A stretch of 64,000 nucleotides of DNA from Candidula unifasciata (lineage: Eukaryota > Mollusca > Gastropoda > Stylommatophora > Geomitridae): NCBI GenBank assembly GCA_905116865.2, contig CAJHNH020000494.1, positions 266,928-330,927 on the forward strand. Direction: 5' to 3'. Within the stretch, counting starts at the first letter, position 1; the number at the start of each line of letters is the position of its first letter. Positions 10,158 to 20,165 of the stretch are shown here, piece after piece. The notes beneath the pieces were generated by a model. The model was not told where the DNA came from and made no database searches. It saw nothing but the letters and a program-made list of their open reading frames with translations. The position numbers were made by a program, and so were the translations under genes.

Positions 10158-11112
10158 TGTCACGATACGATCTCAGTGATTCCAGAAGTTAGTACTTGGA
10201 ATAAGTTCTTCTGGTTATTGAGAGACAAGAGACTATGCCCTTAAACCAAATGTTACTTTAAACCGTATTGATTTAAACGTTTCCAGTCCTTAGTCCAGAC
10301 AAAGCGACCCAACCTTGGGTAATATTACCTAAAACTTTAAACTGTAGCTAGGAATTCTATTCTCATGCCAGTGTCAGAATGTTATCTCCTGACCACAGAC
10401 TGTAGAGGCCAGCGAACGAGGTGGAGAACGAGGTGGAGAACGAGGTGGGGATGAAGTGGAGAATAAGCTGAAACAGGCAGACAACAGGCAAGGAAGAGTT
10501 GGACAAGCTTGACAGTTCCTCACGGCTGTCAGAGGCTTATAAGTTGAGTTAACCCCTTTATGTTAACCTTTTATCATCATTATCATACCACTCTAAACCC
10601 CGAGCTGTTTGTCTCGCTGAAGCGTATCACTTTCATTAACCAGTCACTGTTTGTGTAAATCAACAAACTGGGAATTTCATTGTAGTAAATAAAGCTGTAT
10701 GTCAAGTTTTAAACTACATAGTTTGTTAAATTCCAAATGTCTGTTCTTACATGTTTAATTAAACTGTTAGGATAGAATACCATTTGGTGGGGCTCAAATA
10801 ATAATATAATAATTCTTTAATTATTCATAATAACACCGGGAGAAGGTAGATGACGGAGGAATCACTTGCCCTGTCTAATAACTCATTTAGTATGATAGAC
10901 ATCTAAAATTCCTTGCTTTCTCTTGTGGGTACCAAGTTCAGCTAATGTTAATATACTTAACGAGCCAATATGGCTGTTTTCTTGGATATCCAGGACTTTG
11001 TCTGAGAGCAACATAGCTCAGATTTTAGTTCGGTTTATCTAGTGGAGAGAATGTGTTGAAAGGAAGATCCCTACTCAACAACATAAACATTTAAACCACG
11101 CGTCACGTCACA
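10158..11112 (+). repeat. 3' LTR of the 6.5-11.1 kb element
   Basis: It matches the 5' LTR along its length but has three, not six, copies of the 12-bp GAACGAGGTGGA unit (10414-10449). The AATAAA signal is at 10688-10693. It is followed directly by the CCTTG target duplication. Confidence 0.92.
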
Positions 11113-11117
11113 CCTTG

Positions 11118-11312
11118 TGAGATGCAATTTTTCTCTATTTTGATGCCCCATATGGCTCTTGTCAGGGGCCGCAATATAGCCCGACCATAAATATGGTCTA
11201 ATGGCTGAACGCGGTTTCTGGGACCTCTTTACGGGTGATCCTCATCCACATGGTGGCACTGCTGTGTCATCGGGTGTTTATAGCTTGTGTGGTGTCCTGG
11301 TGGGGTAAAAAT

Positions 11313-11358
<46 letters not shown>
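11118..11358 (+). mobile_element. SINE-like repeat, family A, with (CTA)n tail
   Basis: The plus strand carries the family A body (GGCTCTTGTCAGGGGCCGCA, then GCGGTTTCTGGGACCTC, then CATCGGGTGTTTATAGC). A (CTA)n microsatellite replaces the (GTCA)n tail of copies 1 and 2. It lies immediately downstream of the LTR element, whose right target duplication is at 11113-11117. Confidence 0.7.
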
Positions 11359-11477
11359 AGCCCTTACGGGCCCAGCTATTTGTAATAAATAGTTAACAAG
11401 ATTTATAAATTGTAAAATAATGCATTTTTCGTTTGCAATGGACAGTGTTAGTAGCAATTACAGCCGTTAGATGCAGA

Positions 11478-11599
<122 letters not shown>

Positions 11600-11859
11600 C
11601 GTGTAACTAAACAAGCTGATTCGCTGTTTGGCACAGGTTTGGATTTTCTACAACCGTTGCATGCAGCCCTCGTCTTTTAAGACACATCTAACTTCGTGTA
11701 ACTAAAGAAACTGACGCAGGTTTGTGTGTGTGTGTTTTCTTTTAAAAGATTCAGTAAGTCGAAAGTGAAGGTAATAGTGCTATCGTTAAGCTACTTGAGC
11801 AGTAAAGTCAAATACATTTATGAGTACTTAAGTCTTGTCTTGTCTTGTCCACAATTGCC

Positions 11860-12185
11860 TCACAGCGTAGTGGGGAGTCGCAGTTTTCTATCCTGGGCAT
11901 GGTGTGTTGCATGTGTTGTTGTTAGTCCGTGTTGCCTCAGGATCTCTGATATATTGTCTATCCATCGTACTCTCGGTCTGCCTCTTGCTCTAGGGCAGTA
12001 GTGTTGTTCGTTGTATGCTCGTAGAGGCAGTTGGTCGGTTTTCATTCGCATCAAGTGGCCAAACCACTCTATTTGTTGCTTCTTTATGTATTGCAGGCAT
12101 GGTGTGGTTCCTACAATTGATCTAATGTTCTCGTTTCGAACTCTGTCTCTCCTTGGACAGACAGAGGTTGACTTCGATAACACAG
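11860..12185 (-). pseudogene. Non-LTR reverse transcriptase C-terminal fragment
   Basis: The minus-strand frame contains RRDRVRNENIRSIVG, then IKKQQIEWFGHLMRM, then GRPRVRWIDN. This is the 'R(I/V)RNxxIR...W(F)GHLxRM...GRPRxRWxD' tail that follows the RT domain in many animal non-LTR retrotransposons. Only about 100 residues remain, with no polymerase motif. Confidence 0.7.
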
Positions 12186-12289
12186 GCGATGATATCTCCT
12201 CCCAGCGACTAATTCTGTGGGCAAGGCTTTGGTTCCAAATGACGAATTCTCCAGGCCAGGTTTCAGTGCCCGATTATGAATTCTCCGGT

Positions 12290-12700
12290 ACAGGCTTCGG
12301 CCCCCATTGACTTAAGTGACTAACCATAAACCCAATCCTGTCCGGAAAGCTGAGGTATTTTGGCCACGTTTAACATCATGGTGACCTGGAGAGAGTACGA
12401 TGCTGGAGGGTACAGCTTGCGTAAAGTCACCCCGAAGGTGGACAAAAAGACACTGAAAATGAATCGGTTATGGAAGCACACAGGACTGCGAGTTGACTAG
12501 AGAAAGAGAGAGAGAGAGAGAGAGAGAGGGGTACATGCGTGCTGCGATGAGAACGACTTACTGTGAAGAATGCTGCTGATTGACGGTGAGGTCGTGACTG
12601 ATAAGGCCAATCTTGGCGTGGACATCTCTTGCGAAGTGTGGACCATGAATTTGAATGTGGCATTTGGGATTCAGTTTAGTATTTTCCCAATGTTATTTAT
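12290..12700 (+). repeat. Degenerate LINE tail with a short (GA)n run
   Basis: The plus strand translates in part to KLRYFGHV followed by HGDLERV, which fits the same class of RT C-terminal tail. A (GA)n run lies at about 12502-12528. No usable frame is left. Confidence 0.4.
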
Positions 12701-12748
12701 GTTCACTAATTATACCACTTGATACTGAACACATCACTCACCAAGAAC

Positions 12749-12830
12749 CTATAGGTCTATAAAATATAGGTCTAGCCCTATATGCCTAATACGCATAAAA
12801 GCTGGGAAAAAGGGTACTTACTTTTGCACT
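12749..12830 (+). repeat. 3' end fragment of SINE family B
   Basis: TATAGGTCTAGCCCTATATGCC followed by GCATAAAAGC and GGGTACTTACTTTTG matches the tail part of the plus-strand family B copies at 43500-43608. Confidence 0.55.
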
Positions 12831-14739
12831 AATTATAACTCAGAAGTGTTGAACAAGTTAATAATGTGATAAAACACATATTTTATCTAATAATGATGAT
12901 ACAAATTATCATCGGCAGTATGGGGGTATAGACTGCTGAAGCCACAAAAACTGTTTAATGACTGAATACCGCAAATCGAGACAGTTCATTAGGAGCTGTT
13001 GACAGAATGGAGACTCGTAACTAGTAATAGCTAAAAGACATTTTTACGCCCTTAGTGTATAAAGCTTATGATTCTATAGTTCGTTGTAAAATCGCGCTCT
13101 CACACTTTAACAAATATCTCAACAACAACAAAACAAGAGCAAAAACTTATGTAAACATCAACACGATTTTGTTAAATATGGTCTTTGATTTTCCAATTTC
13201 TTAAGACTCTAATTTACAATTGCTCGGGTGCTGTTATTTTCTTGAAGCAGCGAGTTTCTTTGATCTTTATTTGATCAATAATTTGTGTACCCCTAAAACA
13301 TTTTAAGCATGTTGATTGTTTGCTTTAAATCAAAATCTGTTATTGCATCTATACAAACAAGGCTAAATGAAAACTAGATATCTGTTTACATTTAAAAACA
13401 AAATCTCTCAGTGACATGATCATTAACAGGTTGTTTTTCACATTTCAACACACGCCAACTGTTACTGAGTTACAGATTTTTTAATTTGAGCACGACTTCT
13501 GGAGCAGACTATAGAACCAGATGTTTCCAGACACATTATGGGTCTAGCATCATATGTCTAATGGGCGAGTACATTGCAAAGTGTCTTTTTACATTATGTT
13601 GATTTATTATTAAGTGTCAGCGCGTTTTTTTTTTTTTTTTTTGGCAACGTTGTGTATTGCTATTTGTTATTTTAGTTAGCAGTTAATTGAGGCTCTAAAA
13701 TCACCGCAGTCGGGTTGCCTTATAACTGATCTGTTCATGTGTGAGTGGAAATTACACACAATATCCTTGTCTCCCAACTGAAACTAGTGATTAGCATATC
13801 AGTCACAACATAAATCTTGAAGATCGAACGCACGGAGCTAGTCTATGTACTAAAGATTACAGATTAAGACTTCGTGAGATTTGTCAGCGTTTTTGAGAAT
13901 CAAGACTTGCTCTGTACTGCATATAAGCTCAGCCATTAGTATCATCACTCAACAACCGAAAACAAAAATAATAGGCAAGTGTCCCTTAACTATGTCACAC
14001 CTGCAGCCCACCAAGACAAAGGGACCACCTGACAGATAACCAAACACAGAAACAAAAATAAAATTTCATAGCAGTTCGTTTTTTAAATCCTATGTTACAA
14101 AATTACTACTCTCAGCCAATGCGATGTTTTCTGATTCTCATATTTGAGAGGTTAATTCAAGAGATTGCATGCTAATGGGGCAACGGCTCGCCTCGAAGGA
14201 GACGGGCACCAACCAGGCCAGATTTTCTTCCTGCCTCACCACTTGACGGGACTAGCAAGCCGGTAGTCTTATAACTGATTGCTACTACACAAGAAATATT
14301 GAAAACATATAGGACAGACTCTTGGGAACATCGGACCAGCAACGTTAACAGTGAATGCAGCCAGACCAAACTGAATATGAGACTTTTTACAGCCGAACAT
14401 CTGGGAGGAAGGTGAGGGTACCAAGAAAGATATGAATAAATGATGTAGCAAAAAAGATGAACAAATTCATCAACCAAGACACCCAGGAAGCGCAGGACAA
14501 ATACAGAAAACAACGACACTGGGCTACAACCTGGTATCAGTGAGATCACAAAAGAAGAAAGTGAATCCAACAGACTGCAATCATGGAAGTCAAGCATTAT
14601 CTTCCATACCCCCTTACACGATGAAGCAAAAAAGTGTGGCTGCCCACCTGTTAAAGAATACCGAATTAGACAACGCATATATACACAAATTTCTCTATAA
14701 CAGTTTGGAGGAACATATTGATCACCACAGTGTCGTGAG
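12831..14739. other. AT-rich stretch without recognised features
   Basis: I see no convincing gene, tRNA or repeat with defined ends in these 1.9 kb. A minus-strand open frame of 168 codons at 14172-14678 has no recognisable motif and overlaps LINE-like sequence at its right end. Confidence 0.4.
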
Positions 14740-14925
14740 ATTAATGCAGTTGGGAGTGACGAGAGGTTCTGGCAGATGCTCGAGGCTCAAATTAAAGGCA
14801 AGACGAACGTTTAATCATAATGCTACTGGCACCATTAGTATCGGAACTCTTCGCTGGCTGCTGAGGATGGGGACAGGGCGCTTATTTGAATGCCCCGAGT
14901 GCTGTGATGTCGGGTCTCGAATCAA
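14740..14925 (+). pseudogene. Non-LTR element C-terminal fragment (family F)
   Basis: The plus frame reads GVTRGSGRCSRLKLKARRTF, then GTISIGTLRWLLRMGTGRLF, then ECPECCDV. This closing segment recurs after an RNase H-like region at 31640-32165 and in degraded form at 24925-25300, 19385-19990 and 22680-23440. It is a 5'-truncated copy of a non-LTR retrotransposon whose ORF2 ends in RNase H and a Cys-rich tail. Confidence 0.65.
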
Positions 14926-14990
14926 ATCAAATCAAATCTCGAAAAGTCATGCAAGATGTATTCAGTTCACCAGAAAAAAACTGTAGCCAG

Positions 14991-16307
14991 CTATACGTGG
15001 TTGGGACTATCCGAAAAAATGCAAGGCGTTAGGAATGACCTAAAAATGGACAACCAAAAGAATGTTGTGTTCAGAATGATATCAGTGGATGTAGTTGTGT
15101 AATCATCGACCAGGGTTCCAATTGTGTATACGGCATAAGGTAGAACGCATATACAATAAATGATAGTGGATAAGAAAAGTAATCTTCTTTCTTTGATTGG
15201 ATTAGGGAAAACCGAGCCATATTGAATGGGGTTGGCTGGAGCACCAACGACGACATTAGACTGGGCTGTGTATTGCACTGGATACTGTTGCTGTGGGTAC
15301 TGCTGTTGAATAGGGTACTGTTGCTGTGGGTACTGCTGTTGAACAGGGTACTGTGCGGGTTGGTACTGCTGTTGAACAGGGTACTGTGCTGGTGGGTACT
15401 GCTGTTGCATCGGGTACTGTGCTGGTGGGTACTGCTGTTGAATAGGGTACTGTGGTACTTGATACTGTGGAACAGAGAAACCTTGGCCTTCATGATTAGA
15501 GTCATTACTTGGCGCTGAAGGCAATGCAGAAATTCCTGAAACATCTTGACTGGGGTTTAATTGTGATCCATCTACATTACTCGCATCAGGCGACGGGAAT
15601 TTTTCTACTACAATTCTGGGCTGGTTCTGACGACTCTCTGTCGCACTGTATTGTATGGCTATTCCATTCGTGTTGCTTCCGTTTGATAAGGCTGTTTGTT
15701 CAGTGCTAGGACGATTCACACTATGGCTGAAGTAATACTCGGTAGGTATTGTTATACACATAGCAGCGACAGCAACGACAAAAGACACGACAGCGGGGAA
15801 TACTACGGATACACCATACATGGTCCGTTGTCTTCCCATGGTAAGATTCTCAGAACACGGAGCCATTGTAATCGGAAGAACCACCACGACTCCCAAAATC
15901 CATGGGCAAGCACTGCAGAAGATCGACTTGGTGATATTTTTTGGTGTTCGTCCTACTGGAGACTGTGTTCTGTACCTGTACACTAGCTCAGCCGTTAGTA
16001 CTATCAATCCACAGCCGAATACAAAATGAATTAGAAAATACATGTACACAACAGACGCTCGATAAGTGGCGCAAGATGGATTGAAGTCGTCAAAAATAAT
16101 TCTTGCATACACCAATAAGGAGAATAAAGCCAAAAATATGTCACCAATGGCCAGGGATATCATAGTGAGGCTTTTTGGAGTGTATAAACATCCTCCTTTT
16201 TTGAATATCTTACGAATGAGGACGCTGTTGGCAAAGAAAATGCCAATGAATCCCACAGCTAACGATTTGTTGGCGGACTCTAGAGCATCGTAGTCGATGT
16301 ACGGCAT
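14991..16307 (-). CDS. Divergent class A-like GPCR with YPxQQ-repeat third loop (paralogue 1)
   Basis: A single-exon 438-residue frame with seven hydrophobic segments at about 15-36, 46-68, 84-108, 128-149, 164-187, 375-399 and 407-431. Class A landmarks are present: N27 in TM1, LAIGD with D56 in TM2, C79 before TM3 and C151 in loop 2 (likely disulfide), W136 in TM4, P171 in TM5, P390 in TM6 and P428 in TM7. The usual triggers are missing: AELVYR stands for DRY, CVLP for CWLP, TPCIF for NPxxY. Loop 3 (about 190-373) carries Tyr-Pro-Gln repeats at 279-346. Only about eight residues follow TM7, so there is no helix 8. The protein should sit in the plasma membrane; ligand and G protein are unknown. 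The start aligns with the two paralogues (IDYD motif). A strong 3' splice acceptor on the minus strand just upstream (exon from 16428) suggests a 5' UTR intron. Confidence 0.82.
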   Translation of the reverse strand: MPYIDYDALESANKSLAVGFIGIFFANSVLIRKIFKKGGCLYTPKSLTMISLAIGDIFLALFSLLVYARIIFDDFNPSCATYRASVVYMYFLIHFVFGCGLIVLTAELVYRYRTQSPVGRTPKNITKSIFCSACPWILGVVVVLPITMAPCSENLTMGRQRTMYGVSVVFPAVVSFVVAVAAMCITIPTEYYFSHSVNRPSTEQTALSNGSNTNGIAIQYSATESRQNQPRIVVEKFPSPDASNVDGSQLNPSQDVSGISALPSAPSNDSNHEGQGFSVPQYQVPQYPIQQQYPPAQYPMQQQYPPAQYPVQQQYQPAQYPVQQQYPQQQYPIQQQYPQQQYPVQYTAQSNVVVGAPANPIQYGSVFPNPIKERRLLFLSTIIYCICVLPYAVYTIGTLVDDYTTTSTDIILNTTFFWLSIFRSFLTPCIFSDSPNHV

Positions 16308-16427
16308 GATGAACGTCTAAGTGGTAAACAAAATGTTTGACTTGAGGATTATTTATGAATAGTTGTTGTCTGCAACTGGTTGAATGTTCCTTTTGCAAGC
16401 CAGTTGGTTGATCAATCAAAGTCTGTT

Positions 16428-16447
16428 CCTGAAAAGAAAAAACAACA
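16428..16447 (-). promoter_or_regulatory. Likely 3' splice acceptor in the 5' UTR of paralogue 1
   Basis: On the minus strand a pyrimidine run TTGTTTTTTCTTTTCAG ends 120 bases before the start codon. It would make the coding exon begin at 16428, with an upstream non-coding exon that is not identified here. The hAT-type element at 16465-17319 would then lie in that intron, very close to the acceptor. Confidence 0.5.
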
Positions 16448-16464
16448 GAAGATTAGGTTTTTAC

Positions 16465-17319
16465 TAGGGCTGTATATATATATTCGATTCGTATTCGCTT
16501 CGGGGCCGAATAGTGGACCTCAAAATTTTTCGGTATTCGGCCGAATACTTGCGGTCGGGCCGAATACGAATGGTGGTTACCTTACACCCGTTTCTGCATA
16601 CACTGCGATAGTTGCTTTTGCCTAAGCTGTCAGTGACAATTTACAGGTTTAGTTACTTGTTATAAAACTAAGAATACTTTCATTCCTAGATATTAGTTAC
16701 CACAGACTGACCGACTAAAGGATGCAAAACATAAAATGATTTTAAATGTTTACTATTCTTTACTACATTTTGTGAAGTATAATTTGACATTTGAATGTTT
16801 TTTTTCAGATCTATTTGATACACCATTCGAAAGTGGAAGAATAGGCCTTAGTTTGAATAGTGGGAAGACGGAAGTATTGGTGGTATCAAAGAAAATAATT
16901 ATTCCTAAATGTGAATACAAGTCAATAGTGTTATTTTAGGACAATTACAGAAATTTAAATATCTGGGCACATGGATAACATCAGATGGAAGATGCATTAC
17001 TGAGATAAGGAACAGAATAAGACAGGCAAAAACTGCATTTTATAAAATGAAGAGCATCTTAAGCAATATATCTTTGCCATTGAAAATTAGAAAAAAAATT
17101 ATTGCTTGCTACATACATCCAGTTTTAACATTATGGTCAGCACACGAATTAATACATGCTGCAGGAGATCGCAGATTGTGGCGAGGCATAATCGACCACG
17201 CCAGTCGGCAAGATACCTGATGATGGTAACACACTATTCGTACTCGTATTCGGTCGAATAGTTGGTCCTGCTATTCGTATTCGGCCAAATAGTGAAAATC
17301 AATATTCGGTACAGCCCTA
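16465..17319. mobile_element. hAT-type DNA transposon, non-autonomous, carrying RT sequence
   Basis: The ends are TAGGGCTGTA and its complement TACAGCCCTA. They are flanked by an exact 8-bp duplication GTTTTTAC (16457-16464 and 17320-17327), as in the hAT superfamily. Both subterminal regions are packed with CCGAATA/TATTCGG motifs in both orientations (16480-16580 and 17225-17310), which are possible transposase binding sites. No transposase is encoded. Between about 16800 and 17150 it carries a plus-strand piece of a non-LTR reverse transcriptase (GLSLNSGKTEVLVVSKK, then FKYLGTWITSDG). Confidence 0.88.
16800..17155 (+). pseudogene. Reverse transcriptase fragment inside the hAT element
   Basis: The plus-strand frames give GLSLNSGKTEVLVVSK and, after a frame change, KFKYLGTWITSDGRCITEI and IRQAKTAFYKMKSIL. 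These match the thumb-proximal part of non-LTR RTs (the 'N..KTE.(M/L)' and 'YLG..(I/V)(S/T)SDG' motifs). It is truncated at both ends and frame-broken. Confidence 0.7.
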
Positions 17320-17504
17320 GTTTTTACCTTTAGTTTATCATAACCAGGGCTTATTTTTTTCTGGCGGTTTGCAACAGTATGCAGTAGCGGCATCTTTGTT
17401 ATGCAGATTTGTTGTTTTCAGTCCTACTGTTAAAGACGCTTTGTGGTGAGTACCGGCACCATTTTTAGACACTCTGTGGGGGTTAACAGTAACTAACATT
17501 TGGT

Positions 17505-17795
17505 TTCTTCAGGAAAAAAAATAAAGGTCCCCTTTTTAACGCCTTTAGGCATATAGTATAGAGCATATAGGGCTAGACCTATATTTTTATAGACCAATAG
17601 GCACAAGATGGGTGATGTGGTCAGGATCGCCTTTACTTCCAGGGACTGCACCAGGTAAACACCCAATGCTGGGTCAACCTGGGAGTCAAGGTAATTTTTG
17701 AAAAAAAAGTCCGGCTCCTCCAAAGCGAACCCACGACGTTCCAATCCGCACGCGAACGTTTAGCCTCTACGCCACAGCTACTTCTGCAAAACAAT
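17505..17795 (-). mobile_element. SINE family B copy
   Basis: Near full length: the tail side (GGTCCCCTTTTTAACGCC) is at the left. The body follows (GGGCTAGACCTATA, then GATGGGTGATGTGGTCAG, then GCTGGGTCAACCTGGGAGTC). The tRNA-like head is at the right (CGCGAACGTTTAGCCTCTACGCCACAGC, complement of an A-box region). Confidence 0.7.
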
Positions 17796-18634
17796 GTAAC
17801 TATATATATTAATTTATTGTATACCAAATCTAAATAATAAAAGATAATGAAAAAAATAACCGTTTAAGCCATTTGCAAATCTGACATATATATACATTTC
17901 TAGTCCCCTATATATCTATATGGACTTTTGGACATTCGATTGCTACGTTGACAACAACACAATTGAAACTTGTTTCTCTATCAAAGATTTTTTCTGCCAT
18001 TTAAGGCTGGCACGACCTCTATTCTAAGATTCATTATTAAAAAAAGATTTCACTTTGGGGTGGATTTAAATCATTTAGTTCCCCGCCCTTTGATCCCTAT
18101 AATGTGATAATACAAACAGTAAACATTATTTGGATTTTGTGTAGGAAAATCAGATAGTATTACTTAAGCAATTGTTAACTATAATTCATTAAATTATAAT
18201 TTGAAGAATATTGTATGCTTACCTTATTCAGAGAAAATTACTGCAGGTGTCCATTGAAAAAATTACTTCAAGAGAGTGGATATTTCTCCGTTTGCATGTT
18301 CAGCCAGTATGTGGTTTTTATCTAGGGTAACAATATTTATAGTGAGTTTACCCGGCACACTTTATGAGATAACGTTAGCTTATCTTGTCATGTGAAATGG
18401 AGTTAGTCAATGTATTGTTCTTAATATTGGGCTATTGTTTGAACAGCACGGCGATATGATTTCAGAGGTCACAATAGCTTATCATTGGCGCAGTGTCAAC
18501 GTAATGGCTATGATGTCATTCTGTTGGCCAGCTTTTCATGTGTTTACAACTCCATAGAAATAAATGTTTAAATTTAAAAACAAAATTGATCTTGGCTTGC
18601 AAATCGACTCAAGCTAAAATTGTATGTGAAGTAT
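17796..18634. other. AT-rich intergenic DNA
   Basis: No gene or repeat with definable ends is seen in this 0.8-kb stretch. Confidence 0.4.
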
Positions 18635-18643
18635 AGTTGAATT

Positions 18644-18878
18644 GTCAGCTCTGTGGCTAAGTCGATGCGAATGTTCGTAATGCCGGGATGCCGGGTTCGA
18701 TCCCAGCTGCAAGCCATACGCCTTGCGTTGGTTTCGACAGTGGTATCAAGAAAGCCGACCGTCCAAAAAGCAATGGCAAACTCCTGGACGTAAATTTGCC
18801 TAGAAAAAACACACAACAGCCAGAATTTGTTGGGGTTTGCTCTGCAACGTCCTGTAAAGGATACACAACGAGCCCTGC
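18644..18878 (+). mobile_element. tRNA-derived SINE, family D, full copy
   Basis: The tRNA-like head has an A box (CTGTGGCTAAGTCGATG region) and a good B box (GGGTTCGATCCC). The D body (TTGGTTTCGACAGTGGTATC, then GGACGTAAATTTGCC) and ACAACG-like tail follow. An exact 9-bp duplication AGTTGAATT flanks it (18635-18643 and 18879-18887). Head boxes and target duplication together support a pol III-transcribed retroposon. Confidence 0.85.
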
Positions 18879-19384
18879 AGTTGAATTCTAATATTCCTCC
18901 ACGCAAATATTCTTTTCCAATTCGTCCTGTTTTTGTTTCACATGCTCCCGAAAAAAATCAATATGCGTCCCTCTTCCTCGGTGTGCCCCCCAAAAAGGAT
19001 CACATAATGGATTTCACAACACAAGAGCTACTCGAGCTTCACAAAGGACAGGAGGCTAAAGCAACAACACAAAATTTCATCAGACGAGGAATACGAAGAT
19101 GATAGGCCAGTTCTAAGTTCTGGAATTAAGGAATGGCTGTCCACTTGGGCAAAAGTTCAAGTTTTGATCCTGTGATAGCACACAAACATCGCTATAGTTA
19201 ATCAGCGTATCAATTCATGTAATGGTGTTGTGTTAAGACACTCCAGAAAATGAAAAATAAAAGAAATTGATAACGTCTCAAAAAAAAATTATTTTTTTAA
19301 AGTGGATGTTGGTGAATTGTCTAAAAAGGCTGATGAATCATTAGGATATCAGTCACCAGACGTGACATAACCTGATATAATGTT

Positions 19385-20165
19385 GAATGTTGAATGAAGA
19401 ATCAACATCACAGCACTGGGGACACTCCCATAAGCGCTCCGTCCCCATCTTCAGCAAGAAAAGAGTTCCGATGGCGATGGCACCAGTAACTGTCTGATTT
19501 TATATATTAGTCTCGCCCTTTCCCTGAGTGTGGAGCGTCTGCCAGATCCCCTGGTAACTCCTCGTGCCGCCATTCTCCTCATACTGTAATGATCTGTCTG
19601 TGCCTCCACACTGTTCACTCGTTCCTAAAGGGCCCTCAAAATATCTAGCTTGTCATGCATCAATTCACCATCAAGTCGTGCAGAGCTGGCCAGTCTATCC
19701 GCCTGCTCCTTTTCCAACACACAGGCATGACCCAGAGAAAATATATAAAGGTTACTTGCTACCCTAGACCTCTGAAGTGATGCTTGCCACTCTTCACGAA
19801 GCATGCCTGTCACCACCTTTCTCAACATGCTCTCTGGGTCAGTTACAACGACATGTATGAACAGCTGATTCTCAAGCCAGCGGAAGGCAGCAGTGAGTGC
19901 CTCCACCTTCATTCTCAAACTAAACGTTGTGATATCATATGCAAGGATTTGTTGAGATAAGCGACGTCCATTCGCTTTTGGTATCAACCCCCTGCACTTC
20001 GTCTGCTCTGACCCCCCCCCCCCCCCCGCCCCCCCCCCAATCCTCCCACCAACACAGAGCCATCTGTATAGATAATCTTATCACTTGGGCGGGAATTGTC
20101 ATGTATCATTTGTTGAACTTCTGATTCTGCAGCACCAGCTGGCCAGTCCCTGCACTCAGGGACCT
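19385..20165 (-). pseudogene. Non-LTR element 3' end (family F), RNase H region
   Basis: The minus strand encodes MKVEALTAAFRWLENQLFIH, then VVTDPESMLRKVVTGMLREE, followed by a region corresponding to EQADRLASSARLDGELMHDK. This matches the plus-strand copy at 31640-32165. It is an RNase H-like segment of a non-LTR retrotransposon ORF2. A poly-C run at about 20011-20038 interrupts the 5' side. The 3' UTR with CACAGCACTGGGGACACTCCC is at the left. Confidence 0.7.

Larger units (their letters stand above)
6521..11112 (+). mobile_element. LTR retrotransposon carrying a single non-pol ORF
   Basis: A complete 4.6-kb element. It is flanked by exact 5-bp duplications CCTTG (6516-6520 and 11113-11117). 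The LTRs of 994 and 955 bp begin TGTCACG and end CGTCACA. A tRNA-Pro-like primer binding site begins two bases after the 5' LTR, and the purine stretch GGAGGG lies just before the 3' LTR. The 2.6-kb interior holds one 642-codon ORF and no protease, reverse transcriptase, RNase H or integrase motif. It is therefore structurally complete for mobilisation in trans but not autonomous. The LTRs differ by roughly ten substitutions plus repeat-number changes, which suggests a fairly recent insertion. Confidence 0.9.

Noticed and set aside
14172..14678. 168-codon minus frame with hydrophobic stretches
   Set aside because: No conserved motif; it lies next to the family F LINE fragment and has no matching paralogue beside the other two receptor genes.
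19939..20038. Proline-rich peptide frame over a C run
   Set aside because: Homopolymer translation within a LINE fragment.
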